From NCBI GenBank assembly GCA_016294165.1, contig JAEDCM010000018.1, positions 1 through 33,820 on the forward strand: DNA of 33,820 nt, in the 5' to 3' direction. The notes under the pieces were generated by a model that had not been told where the DNA came from, searched no databases, and saw only the letters and a program-made list of their open reading frames with translations. Each line of letters opens with the position of its first letter. The first letter of the stretch is position 1. This DNA comes from Anaeroplasmataceae bacterium. Lineage in GTDB: Bacteria > Bacillota_I > Bacilli_A > Acholeplasmatales > JAEDCM01. Both the position numbers and the translations under genes were made by a program. Positions 14,123 to 22,629 of this stretch are shown here, one piece after another.

Positions 14123-15331
14123 TTAATTATCATGTATAATTATTTTTCCACCAATTTTTTTTATTTTTTTAACAAAATCCTCGTATCCTCTTTCTAAATA
14201 ACTGGTATTTGATAACTTTGTTTTTCCTTTGACCACTAATCCGGCAATGGCTAAGGCTGCTGTTCCTCTTAAATCCTTACCCACAACATAAGAGCCAAAC
14301 ATAGAAGATGGATAAACAGTAATTGTATTGTTAACCTTAATAATATTTGCCCCCATTTTCTTTAATTCTTCACAATGGCTAAATCTATTTACATAAATAT
14401 TATCCGTTATCACACTTTTCTTTTTACAAAACAATGCCGCAACCGTTAATATTTGTTGAATATCAGTGGGAATATTTGGATAAATTCCTGTTTCAAATGA
14501 TAACTCTTTTAGTTTACTCTTTTTAACGTGAATATAATTCTTCTTAATCTGAACATTCCCGTTATTATTTTTAAATAAATTAATTACACTCTCTATATGA
14601 TTATGATTTGCATTATATATTTTTAAATTTCCATTTAATAATCCTAATGTCATAAATGTCAAGGCTTCAATCCGATCGGGAATAATCTGATAGCTTATGC
14701 TCTTACCTTTTGATTTCGGATGAATGATTATTTCATCACTAATAATAATTTTATAATCGATTGCTTGTAAGTAATTAATAACATCAAGAACCTCCGGTTC
14801 CTTTGCTGGATTAATTAATTTTGTTATTTTTAAAGCATTAGTTGAGGCTAATAAAAAATTAATCGTTGCGCCAACCGATTTTAGGCAATCAATACATCCT
14901 CCTTGAGATCTGCCCTCTAGAATGATGAAATCATTTATAGCCACCTTTATGCCCATTCTTTTAAAACCCTCTAAATGATAATTGATACCTCGATCTCCTA
15001 TTTTACATCCACCTGGATGTTTTATTTTAACATATCCACACTTTGAAATCAAAGCTCCCATTAAATAATATGAGGCTCTTATTTTACTCGGATTATCACT
15101 TGAAATAGCCGTTTTTAGCTTTTTTGAATAAAACGTGTCACCCTTTACTTTAACTCCAATCTCCTTCAAAATATCTATCATAATTTTAGTATCATTAATC
15201 TTTGGAACGTTTAACAGCCTCGTTTCTTTATCATTCAAAATAGTCGCAGCTAAAATAGGAAGACTTGCGTTTTTACTTCCACTAATATATATCTTTCCTC
15301 TTAGTCTTCTACCGCCAATTATCTCGTAAAT
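14123..15331 (-). CDS. murA: UDP-N-acetylglucosamine 1-carboxyvinyltransferase (MurA) with a probable ATT start
   Basis: MurA joins phosphoenolpyruvate to UDP-GlcNAc, the first step of peptidoglycan synthesis. Active-site features are present: the loop GGCKIGDRG with the PEP-binding Cys, IPTDIQQ with the catalytic Asp, DLRGTAALAIAGL, and ERGYEDF near the end. The conserved N-terminus, IIGGRRLRGKIYISGSKNAS with the catalytic Lys-Asn, is in frame upstream of the first ordinary start (TTG 15238). Upstream of it there is no ATG, GTG or TTG before a stop. AGAGG at 15343-15339 is 7 nt before ATT 15331 (or 4 nt before ATT 15334), so I place the start there, giving 402 residues. Starting at TTG 15238 would remove about 30 conserved residues. 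Low similarity in the middle suggests a second, diverged copy, but this cannot be judged from the window alone. Confidence 0.82.
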   Translation of the reverse strand: MYEIIGGRRLRGKIYISGSKNASLPILAATILNDKETRLLNVPKINDTKIMIDILKEIGVKVKGDTFYSKKLKTAISSDNPSKIRASYYLMGALISKCGYVKIKHPGGCKIGDRGINYHLEGFKRMGIKVAINDFIILEGRSQGGCIDCLKSVGATINFLLASTNALKITKLINPAKEPEVLDVINYLQAIDYKIIISDEIIIHPKSKGKSISYQIIPDRIEALTFMTLGLLNGNLKIYNANHNHIESVINLFKNNNGNVQIKKNYIHVKKSKLKELSFETGIYPNIPTDIQQILTVAALFCKKKSVITDNIYVNRFSHCEELKKMGANIIKVNNTITVYPSSMFGSYVVGKDLRGTAALAIAGLVVKGKTKLSNTSYLERGYEDFVKKIKKIGGKIIIHDN

Positions 15332-15410
15332 AATATCACCTCTACTAAATCTATATTACTATCAATAATATTTATGATAAAAAAATTATCATATAATTTT
15401 TAAAGTGTAG

Positions 15411-15416
15411 TATAAT
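15411..15416 (+). promoter_or_regulatory. -10 box of the fumarase operon
   Basis: TATAAT, 18 bases before ATG 15434, with AGGTGA as ribosome site. The -35 is weak. An AT-rich palindrome (AAAAATTAT-CAT-ATAATTTTT, about 15382-15400) lies just upstream between the divergent genes. Confidence 0.6.
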
Positions 15417-15433
15417 ATTCACAGGTGATAAGA

Positions 15434-16270
15434 ATGAGAGTAATAAACGAAGAATTAATTACCCAAGAGGTATGCCGTCTATGTATCGAAGCTACCCATT
15501 TCCTCGACAATAAAACAATGGACAAGCTCAAGACTGCATGCAATAACGAAACTGGACTGCCTAAGATAATTTTGGAACAAATTATTGAAAATGATATTAT
15601 CGCCAAGGATGAAATGATTCCAATGTGTCAAGATACTGGTATTGTAGTATGCTTTGTGGAAATTGGAAATAATGTCCATATTAATGGTGATATTGAAAAA
15701 GCCATTAACCTTGGTGTAAAAAAGGCTTATGAAGAGGCTTATCTGCGAAAATCAGTTGTTAAATGTCCAATCAATCGTATTAACACTAAAGATAATACTC
15801 CAGCGATTATTCATTATAAAATGGTTTGTGGAGATCGTTTAAAAATAACAATTGCGCCAAAGGGTGCCGGAAGCGAAAACATGAGTAAACTTACTATTCT
15901 AAATCCTGCGGATGGTATAAGCGGAATCAAAAAATTTATTCTTGATTGTGTTACTTCTGCTGGTGGGCGATGCTGTCCTCCTATCATTTTAGGTATTGGA
16001 ATTGGTGGAAATATGGAAAAAGCTGCATTAATGTCAAAAGAAGCTTTAATGCGCCCAATTGATGATTCCTCAAATGATCCAACAATTAAAAATCTAGAAG
16101 ATGAAATATTAGAATTAGTCAATAATTCCAACGTTGGCCCAATGGGATTAGGTGGCAAAACAACTGCTTTAAGTGTCAAGATAAACACTTATCCTTGTCA
16201 TATTGCCTCACTACCTGTGGCAGTAAATATTCAATGCCATGCAAATAGACACAAGGAGGTAATCTTATGA
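15434..16270 (+). CDS. Class I fumarate hydratase, alpha subunit
   Basis: This 278-residue subunit of an oxygen-sensitive 4Fe-4S hydro-lyase (FumA/TtdA-alpha family) interconverts fumarate and malate. Conserved segments are MCQDTGIVVCFVEIG (about 63-77), APKGAGSENMSKLTIL and CVTSAGGRCCPPIILGIGIGG. The C-terminal ASLPVAVNIQCHANRH follows. The cysteines in CQDTG, CVTSAGG and QCHANRH are the likely cluster ligands. I chose ATG 15434, which has AGGTGA 5 nt before it, rather than GTG 15425. The family also contains L(+)-tartrate dehydratase; the malic enzyme downstream favours fumarase. Confidence 0.88.
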   Translation: MRVINEELITQEVCRLCIEATHFLDNKTMDKLKTACNNETGLPKIILEQIIENDIIAKDEMIPMCQDTGIVVCFVEIGNNVHINGDIEKAINLGVKKAYEEAYLRKSVVKCPINRINTKDNTPAIIHYKMVCGDRLKITIAPKGAGSENMSKLTILNPADGISGIKKFILDCVTSAGGRCCPPIILGIGIGGNMEKAALMSKEALMRPIDDSSNDPTIKNLEDEILELVNNSNVGPMGLGGKTTALSVKINTYPCHIASLPVAVNIQCHANRHKEVIL

Positions 16271-16788
16271 AAATAAATTTAAATACCGACCTTGATAAAT
16301 TAAAGGATTTAAAATCGGGAGATACCGTCTATCTAACAGGGGTTATTTATACTGCCCGTGATGCAGCACATATGCGCATTGAGCAATATCTAAATGAAAA
16401 TAAAGAACTACCTGTTGATTTTTCAAATCACTTCATTTACTATGCAGGACCTACTCCAACTAAACCTGGAATGGCTGTTGGTTCTATTGGACCTACTACC
16501 TCTTCAAGAATGGACAAGTTCAGTTATATGATGAAAAAATTGAATGTGCTAGGAACCATTGGAAAGGGTCCACGAGATGAAAATTGTTTTAGGACTTATA
16601 ACAATGATCATATATTATACTTAATCACTACTGGAGGAATCGGTGCCTTATTATCAAAATGTGTAAAAAAATGTGATATTGTCGCTTTTGATGATTTAGG
16701 GACTGAATCAATAAAAAGATTAGAAGTGGAAAACTTCCCAGTTATCGTTGCTTACGATTACTATGAAAATGATATATTTAGGAGATAA
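16267..16788 (+). CDS. Class I fumarate hydratase, beta subunit
   Basis: This 173-residue partner of the alpha subunit overlaps it by 4 nt (ATGA), after an AGGAGG site. Typical motifs are LTGVIYTARDAAHMRIEQYL, IYYAGPTPTKPGMAVGSIGP, TTSSRMDKFSYMM and CDIVAFDDLGTESIKRLEVE. The beta subunit completes the active site and supplies substrate contacts. Two-subunit class I enzymes are common in anaerobic Firmicutes, so a low-oxygen lifestyle is likely (inference). Confidence 0.88.
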   Translation: MKINLNTDLDKLKDLKSGDTVYLTGVIYTARDAAHMRIEQYLNENKELPVDFSNHFIYYAGPTPTKPGMAVGSIGPTTSSRMDKFSYMMKKLNVLGTIGKGPRDENCFRTYNNDHILYLITTGGIGALLSKCVKKCDIVAFDDLGTESIKRLEVENFPVIVAYDYYENDIFRR

Positions 16789-16792
16789 GTTT

Positions 16793-17971
16793 ATGAGTTT
16801 AAGAGATGAAGCATTAAAATTACACAAAGAAAATGGTGGAAAAATTGAAATCAAATCAAAGGTAAATGTAAAAACAAGAGAGGATTTATCATTAGCCTAC
16901 ACTCCTGGAGTTGCGGAACCTTGTAAAGAAATTAAAAATGATCCTTCTACTGTTTATGAATACACATCAAAGAAAAATATGGTTGCCGTGATAACTGATG
17001 GTTCAGCCGTTTTAGGATTAGGAAACATCGGACCGTTGGCTGCTATTCCAGTTATGGAGGGTAAATCAATTTTATTAAAAGAATTTGCCAATATAGATTC
17101 AATTCCAATTTGCCTTGATACACAAGATCCTGAAGAAATTATCAAAACAGTTAAATATTTAGCACCAAGTTTTGGGGGTATTAATCTAGAGGATATTTCA
17201 GCTCCTCGCTGTGTTACAATTGAAAGAAGATTGATTGACGAACTAGATATTCCTGTTTTCCACGATGATCAGCATGGAACTGCCATAATTGTTTCTGCCG
17301 CATTAATCAACTGCTGCAGATTAACCAACAAAAAAATTTCTGATTTAACAATCGTTATTAGTGGAACAGGAGCTGCTGGTTCTTCAATCGCTAGAATGCT
17401 TAAAAAATTAGGTGTTGGTAAAATTTATGTCTACGATAAAAATGGTGTTGTTGATATTAAGAAATATGACCAATATGATTTCTTAATTAAAGAATTATTA
17501 GATCAACATGTTTATGATACTAAAGAAGATCACAATGGAACATTAGAAAGCCTTCTTGAAGGAGCCCACATGTTTGTTGGAGTTAGTGTTGGCAACCTTG
17601 TAACAAAAGAAATGATTGCTAAAATGGCTAAAGATCCATTCGTATTTGCTATGGCTAATCCAGTCCCAGAAATCACACCAGATCTTGCTAAAGAAGGTGG
17701 AGCATATGTCATTGGAACAGGACGTAGTGATTATCCAAATCAAATCAATAACGTTCTAGCTTTTCCAGGAATCTTCCGTGGAGCATTGGATTGCCGTGCT
17801 AAGAAAATTAATGAAGATATGAAATTAGCTGCTGCTTATGCTATAGCTAATATCATCAAGGACGAAGAATTAACTCCAGAATATATTGTTCCTTCTCCAT
17901 TTGATCCAAGAGTTGTTAATGCGGTTAGCAAAGCTGTAATAGATGCTGCAATAAAAAGTAATGTTGCATAA
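16793..17971 (+). CDS. NAD(P)-dependent malic enzyme
   Basis: This 392-residue enzyme oxidatively decarboxylates malate to pyruvate, or runs in reverse. LAYTPGVAEPCKEI, ITDGSAVLGLGNIGP and VFHDDQHGTAIIVSAALINC are malic-enzyme motifs. The nucleotide loop is SGTGAAGSSIARML (about 198-211). It is the short form without a C-terminal phosphotransacetylase-like domain. I chose ATG 16793: AGGAG is 8 nt upstream and MSLRDEALKLHKENGGKI matches the family N-terminus; an in-frame ATG at 16748 lies within the beta-subunit gene. With the fumarase genes 4 bp upstream it forms a fumarate-malate-pyruvate operon. Confidence 0.93.
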   Translation: MSLRDEALKLHKENGGKIEIKSKVNVKTREDLSLAYTPGVAEPCKEIKNDPSTVYEYTSKKNMVAVITDGSAVLGLGNIGPLAAIPVMEGKSILLKEFANIDSIPICLDTQDPEEIIKTVKYLAPSFGGINLEDISAPRCVTIERRLIDELDIPVFHDDQHGTAIIVSAALINCCRLTNKKISDLTIVISGTGAAGSSIARMLKKLGVGKIYVYDKNGVVDIKKYDQYDFLIKELLDQHVYDTKEDHNGTLESLLEGAHMFVGVSVGNLVTKEMIAKMAKDPFVFAMANPVPEITPDLAKEGGAYVIGTGRSDYPNQINNVLAFPGIFRGALDCRAKKINEDMKLAAAYAIANIIKDEELTPEYIVPSPFDPRVVNAVSKAVIDAAIKSNVA

Positions 17972-17977
17972 AAATAT

Positions 17978-18015
17978 AGAGCTATTATGAATAATTTCTA
18001 ATAGCTCTTTTTTTT
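17978..18015 (+). terminator. Terminator after the malic enzyme gene
   Basis: AGAGCTATTA and TAATAGCTCT arms (17978-17987, 17999-18008) with eight T after. It also lies just past the end of the convergent ABC exporter gene (18029) and may serve both. Confidence 0.88.
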
Positions 18016-18028
18016 AAAGTTTAATATC

Positions 18029-19894
18029 TTATATATCTAAACCACTAAATTGTGTGTTATATAATCTACTATATACACCATCAATTTCTAATAGTTCACG
18101 ATGATTTCCCATCTCAACAATATGGCCACTATCTAATACTAATATTAAATCGGCATCTTCGATAGTTGATAGACGATGAGCAATAATGATTGATGTTCTA
18201 TTTTCCATAAGTTTAACCATTGCATCTTGAATTCGCTTTTCTGTTCTCGTATCAACACTTGATGTTGCTTCATCAAGAATTAGGATTTTTGGATCAGCTA
18301 AAATTGCACGAGCAATTGTTAATAGCTGTCTTTGCCCTTGACTGATATTTGAAGCTCCCTCTCTTAAAACTGTATGAACTCCATCCTCAAGTTTATCCAC
18401 AAAATCATCACAATTAGCATATTTTAAAGCTTTATAAATCTCTTCATCAGTCGCATTTAAATTACCATATTTAATATTATTATAAACTGAATCATTAAAT
18501 AAAACCGGATCCTGTAATACGATAGAAATGTTCTTTCTTAATTCCGCTTTTGAAACATCATTAATATTTGTTCCATCAATCAATATTTCTCCACTTTCGA
18601 TATCATAGAATCTTAATAAAAGGTTTACAATCGTTGTTTTTCCACTTCCGGTTGCTCCTACAAGAGCAATCTTATGTCCCTTATAAATATCAATCGTAAA
18701 ATCCTTTAAAACTGGATTTTCAGGATTATATCCAAAATTAACATTTTTAAAATCAATAACCCCTTCGACATCACCAAGTTCTTTTTTCATTGAGAAATCC
18801 TCAGATGGCTCATCTAATAAATCAAATACTCTTTCCGCTCCCGCTAATGCCGTAATTAAAGCCGTATACAAATTGGCAATTTCATTGATTGGTCTAGTAA
18901 ATTGTTTAGTTGTTGTTAAAAACATAATTACAATACCAACAGTTAATGGATCACCAGTTAAGGTATTTCCAATATTATTTAAAATGAATAAAGAACCACT
19001 AATACAAACCAAGAAATATCCAAGGTTTCCAACAAAGTTCATAACAGGTCCCATTGACCCAGAAATGATTTGTGCCTTAATCGCTACCTTTGTAAAATTC
19101 TTACTTGCCTCATTGAAATCATCAATCGCTTCATCTTGCCTATTATAAGCCATCACTGTTTTACTTCCACTGACCATCTCTTCAGTAATACTATTTAAAT
19201 TACCTAAAATAGCTTGTTGGTTTTTAAACAATGGTCGCATTTTCTTAGACATTATCTTGGTAATTAATAACGTAATAACTAAAATAGATGATGCTACTAA
19301 AGTTAATAATGGTGAATACCATATCATGATAGCTAAGCATCCAATAAGTGTTAAAATACCTGAAACTAAAGATGTGATTGAATTACTTACCGCCATACTG
19401 ATATTATCTACATCATTAGTCATTCTGCTCATGATATCTCCATGAGGATGAGTATCTACGTATCTAATTGGTAATTTAACAATTTTTGCAAATAAGTCAC
19501 TTCTTAATTTTCTTGTCATCTTATTAGAAACATAAGCCGCTAATACTGATGCTAAATATTGAAGCACACAGTATGCAACATAACATACTAATAATAAAAA
19601 GATTGCTAGATAAAACTTATCTTTATTTGGCAATACCTCAAATATACTTAAATCCTTATTATAACTTCCTAATGAACCAATTACATCCTTGATTAAAATA
19701 TTTGAATATAATTGAAATCCTGTGTACAATATTACAATCAAAATCAATAGAATCAATAATATTTTTGATGATGCAACATATTGTAAAAGCCTTTTTAAAG
19801 CCTTTTTTAAGTCCTTCGGCTTTTCCTTTGGGCGAAAATTCATCGGTCCACCCTTGCGCATCATTGGTTGGGGTTTATTATCTTGTTTATTCAT
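18029..19894 (-). CDS. Heterodimeric ABC exporter, subunit with the canonical ATPase site
   Basis: This 621-residue half-transporter has about six transmembrane helices (about 45-350), then a nucleotide-binding domain. Walker A is GATGSGKTT, Walker B ILILDEATSSVD has the catalytic Glu, and the H-loop is IAHRLST. Its signature is SNISQGQRQLLT rather than the usual SGGQ. Combined with the partner's altered Walker B, the pair has one normal and one degenerate ATP site, as in LmrCD, BmrCD and TM287/288. A cytoplasmic extension rich in Lys, Pro and Gly (QPMMRKGGPMNFRPKEKPKD) precedes the first helix. ATG 19894 has GGGGGA before it and overlaps the partner by 8 nt (ATGAATAA). Likely role: multidrug or peptide export. 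Confidence 0.92.
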   Translation of the reverse strand: MNKQDNKPQPMMRKGGPMNFRPKEKPKDLKKALKRLLQYVASSKILLILLILIVILYTGFQLYSNILIKDVIGSLGSYNKDLSIFEVLPNKDKFYLAIFLLLVCYVAYCVLQYLASVLAAYVSNKMTRKLRSDLFAKIVKLPIRYVDTHPHGDIMSRMTNDVDNISMAVSNSITSLVSGILTLIGCLAIMIWYSPLLTLVASSILVITLLITKIMSKKMRPLFKNQQAILGNLNSITEEMVSGSKTVMAYNRQDEAIDDFNEASKNFTKVAIKAQIISGSMGPVMNFVGNLGYFLVCISGSLFILNNIGNTLTGDPLTVGIVIMFLTTTKQFTRPINEIANLYTALITALAGAERVFDLLDEPSEDFSMKKELGDVEGVIDFKNVNFGYNPENPVLKDFTIDIYKGHKIALVGATGSGKTTIVNLLLRFYDIESGEILIDGTNINDVSKAELRKNISIVLQDPVLFNDSVYNNIKYGNLNATDEEIYKALKYANCDDFVDKLEDGVHTVLREGASNISQGQRQLLTIARAILADPKILILDEATSSVDTRTEKRIQDAMVKLMENRTSIIIAHRLSTIEDADLILVLDSGHIVEMGNHRELLEIDGVYSRLYNTQFSGLDI

Positions 19895-21632
19895 AAATTT
19901 TTCCCCCATTCTTTAATTGTGAATCATAAATATCCTTATATAATTCACAGTTTTCTAAAAGATTATTGTGACTATCAAAAGCAACAATTCTTCCTTTTTC
20001 TAAAACGATAATCTTATCACAATTTTTGGCTGTCGCGACACGTTGTGTAACAATAATCTTAGTAGTATCCTTTAAGCTACTATTTAATTCCTTATACAAT
20101 TTTGATTCAGTAACTAAATCTAAAGCACTAGTCGCATCATCAAATATTAATATCTCTGGTTTTCTTGCAATAGCCCTGGCAATTGAAATTCTTTGCTTTT
20201 GCCCACCAGATAATGATGCACCCTTCTCTTCTACATATTCCATAAAACCATTTGGCTTTTCATTAATAAAATCATAAGCTTGGGCAACCTTACTTGCCCA
20301 TATAGCATCCTCATCAGTCACATTAATATTTCCAAATGCAATATTATCCTTAATTGACCCACTAAATAGCTCAGCCTTTTGAAGACAAATTGATATCTTG
20401 TTTCTTAAAGACTTTTTATTATAATCCTTAACATCTATGTTATCAATAATAATCTTTCCATCATTACAATCATAGAATCTAGTGATTAAATTGACTAAGC
20501 TTGATTTACCACAACCAGTAGATCCAACAATTGCCACCATTTCTCCTTGATTAATTTTAAAAGAAATATCCTTCAATACTAATGAATGCGATGCAGGATA
20601 TTGAAAATTAACATTCTTAAACTCAATTTCTCCTTTTACCTTGCTATCAGTAATATTTCCATCAACAATTTCTTCCTTTGCAATAAGAATTTCATTAACT
20701 CTTTTTGTACTTGCATAAGCACGAGCAATACTTAAAAATGACATACATAAATTGATCATAGACATCGAAATCATTGTAATATAGGTAATAGCTTGTGAAA
20801 TTTCTCCAACCATTAGCATATTTCCATTTCCATCCATAAAATCAAAAATGCTATCTCCACCCATTTTATAAATAGATAGTTGAGCAAAATATATCAATAA
20901 CATTAATAAAGGCATAAGCAATGCCATCAATCTACTTACATATAGCATTGTATCCGCATAATCATTATTTGCTTTTACAAATCTTTCGTTTTCATAATCC
21001 TCTTGTAGAAAGGCTTTAACAACTCTTGCACCAGAAACATTCTCATGAACGATCGTATTTAACCTATCTAGTTTTGTTTGAATCTTTGAAAATACTGGAA
21101 ATGTAAATCTCATAAATAGAATAATTATTAAAATTTCTACAGGAAGCAAAATACCTAAAATAACACTAAAGCGTGAACTGATTCGAATTGTAAATACAAT
21201 CCCTAAAACAAACATACTTCCCGCTCTTACCATCATTCTTAAAGCTGTTGAAACCATGTTTTGAATTTGTGTAATATCATTTGTAACCCTTGTAATTAAT
21301 GAACCAGTTTCAAATTGGTCAATTTGATTAGGTGACATCATCATAATCTTTTTAAATACATCTTGTCTTAAATCATTAGAAAACTTAAAACTTGTTAAAT
21401 TTGTAAAGACTCCTGATAATATTCCACAGCTTACACCTATTAGCACAATACCAATCATAATAGTCCCATACTTCATAACATTATCCATATTATTAGTTTG
21501 AATACCATAATCAATCATTTTTTCCATGTAATTTGCCAAAATCAAATCCATCGAAACCTCTAAAATCATAAATATTGGTGCTAATACGGCGATATAATAA
21601 TACTTCTTTAAATATTTTAAGATGTTTCTCAT
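19887..21632 (-). CDS. Heterodimeric ABC exporter, subunit with the degenerate ATPase site
   Basis: This is the 581-residue partner of the next gene, with six transmembrane helices in the first 320 residues (first from about residue 12) and an ATP-binding domain. Walker A GSTGCGKSS and the signature SLSGGQKQRIS are normal. Walker B reads LIFDDATSALD, with Asp in place of the catalytic Glu, and the H-loop His is Gln (IVTQRVATAK). Such changes define the non-hydrolysing site in heterodimeric exporters. Its ATG overlaps the MarR gene by 4 nt, so the regulator and both subunits form one operon. Length is normal for a half-transporter. Confidence 0.92.
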   Translation of the reverse strand: MRNILKYLKKYYYIAVLAPIFMILEVSMDLILANYMEKMIDYGIQTNNMDNVMKYGTIMIGIVLIGVSCGILSGVFTNLTSFKFSNDLRQDVFKKIMMMSPNQIDQFETGSLITRVTNDITQIQNMVSTALRMMVRAGSMFVLGIVFTIRISSRFSVILGILLPVEILIIILFMRFTFPVFSKIQTKLDRLNTIVHENVSGARVVKAFLQEDYENERFVKANNDYADTMLYVSRLMALLMPLLMLLIYFAQLSIYKMGGDSIFDFMDGNGNMLMVGEISQAITYITMISMSMINLCMSFLSIARAYASTKRVNEILIAKEEIVDGNITDSKVKGEIEFKNVNFQYPASHSLVLKDISFKINQGEMVAIVGSTGCGKSSLVNLITRFYDCNDGKIIIDNIDVKDYNKKSLRNKISICLQKAELFSGSIKDNIAFGNINVTDEDAIWASKVAQAYDFINEKPNGFMEYVEEKGASLSGGQKQRISIARAIARKPEILIFDDATSALDLVTESKLYKELNSSLKDTTKIIVTQRVATAKNCDKIIVLEKGRIVAFDSHNNLLENCELYKDIYDSQLKNGGKIYE

Positions 21633-22057
21633 TTTTCAACCTCCAATGTATTCTTCAATTTTAAAATAATATTGTTGAAATATTTAAGCTCTTCCTCACT
21701 CAATGCATCATTTAACATTGTTTCAACTTCCATAAAAATACTTTTTACTTCCTTAGCAAATTCTAATCCTTGTTTCGTCATATAAATGGCTACCTTACGG
21801 CTATCAAAGGAATCCTTTTCTTTTTTTAAATAGCCTAAAGCTTCCATATTTTGAATTGTAATAGAAATAGTAGGCGCTTTTAATCTTAGAAACTCGCATA
21901 ATTCTGATTGTGTAGCCCCTTTATTTCCACTTCGATCCAAATAATGAATAACATCGAAAAAAGTTGAATTTAAGCCTTTTTTTATTGATATTTCTTTAAC
22001 CTTTTTTTTAAATAATTTTCCAACCTCATTAATTCTTAATCCAATAGGTTTATCCAT
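21629..22057 (-). CDS. MarR-family transcriptional regulator
   Basis: This 142-residue winged-helix dimer has the recognition region GATQSELCEFLRLKAPTISI (about 48-67) and the wing KKEKDSFDSRKVAIYMTKQG (about 78-97), with DSRKV the conserved MarR wing motif. It is the first gene of an operon with the exporter pair. A perfect 16-bp palindrome overlaps its own promoter, so it probably represses itself and the exporter until a ligand binds, which is the usual arrangement for drug-export operons. GAGGTGA precedes ATG 22057. Confidence 0.93.
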   Translation of the reverse strand: MDKPIGLRINEVGKLFKKKVKEISIKKGLNSTFFDVIHYLDRSGNKGATQSELCEFLRLKAPTISITIQNMEALGYLKKEKDSFDSRKVAIYMTKQGLEFAKEVKSIFMEVETMLNDALSEEELKYFNNIILKLKNTLEVEK

Positions 22058-22072
22058 TATATCACCTCTTAA

Positions 22073-22088
22073 TTAGTTTTAAAACTAA
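22073..22088. promoter_or_regulatory. MarR operator palindrome
   Basis: Perfect 16-bp palindrome TTAGTTTTAAAACTAA between the -10 box and the start codon of the MarR gene, over the likely transcription start. Confidence 0.78.
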
Positions 22089-22093
22089 CTATT

Positions 22094-22121
22094 ATTATAG
22101 CACTTTTTTTCCTGTTATCAA
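22094..22121 (-). promoter_or_regulatory. Promoter of the MarR-ABC operon
   Basis: Minus strand TTGATA (22121 to 22116), 16 bp, TATAAT (22099 to 22094). Confidence 0.78.
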
Positions 22122-22122
22122 T

Positions 22123-22148
22123 AAAAAAATCGTTTTTCAACGATTTTT
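22123..22148 (-). terminator. Terminator of the HIT gene
   Basis: AAAAATCG (22125-22132) and CGATTTTT (22141-22148) arms; on the minus strand a run of T follows. It overlaps the stop codon of the HIT gene. Confidence 0.82.
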
Positions 22149-22578
22149 ATTCTAAATTTGCAAGAAGCTTTTGTTTTAATTCTTCACATTGCTCATCAGT
22201 AAACATAAGTTTACCAGTATTCATTTGGAAGATTCCACCCCATTCATCTTGTCCTTTATATTTTGGAACTAGATGAAAATGTAAATGTCCTCCTGTATCA
22301 CCGTAAGCTCCATAATTAATTTTATCTGGAGAAAATGCTTTATGCATTGCCTTTGCGACCTTATTAACATCTGCAAAGAATGCATTTCTTTCTTCATCTG
22401 TTAAATCAACCATTTCGCTTACATGCTTCTTATGAGCTACAATAGTTCTTCCTAATTTACTTTGTTCCTTAAAAATATAAACATTACTTGTTTCTAATTC
22501 ACAAGCAAAGTAACCAAACTTAGCAACTAACTCTGGCTTTTCATCCTTCATGCAATATGCACAATTCATATCTTTCAT
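22147..22578 (-). CDS. HIT-family nucleotide hydrolase
   Basis: This 143-residue protein has the histidine triad GGHLHFHLVPK (about residues 95-105), the active site of HIT nucleotidyl hydrolases. CAYC at about 6-9 is a zinc-type knuckle seen in Hit/HINT relatives. The segment KLGRTIVAHKKHVSEMVDLT is typical. Members hydrolyse nucleoside phosphoramidates or dinucleoside polyphosphates; the substrate here is not known. A -10 box TATAAT lies on the minus strand at 22606 to 22601, so it has its own weak promoter after dus. Confidence 0.88.
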   Translation of the reverse strand: MKDMNCAYCMKDEKPELVAKFGYFACELETSNVYIFKEQSKLGRTIVAHKKHVSEMVDLTDEERNAFFADVNKVAKAMHKAFSPDKINYGAYGDTGGHLHFHLVPKYKGQDEWGGIFQMNTGKLMFTDEQCEELKQKLLANLE

Positions 22579-22629
22579 TATAATCCCTTCCTTTTCCTTA
22601 ATTATACTACTTTTTTTAAATAATTGAAG

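Noticed and set aside
15239..15331. Frameshift or pseudogene as explanation for the missing MurA start
   Set aside because: The N-terminal part is in the same frame without any stop and keeps the catalytic residues, so only the start codon is unusual.
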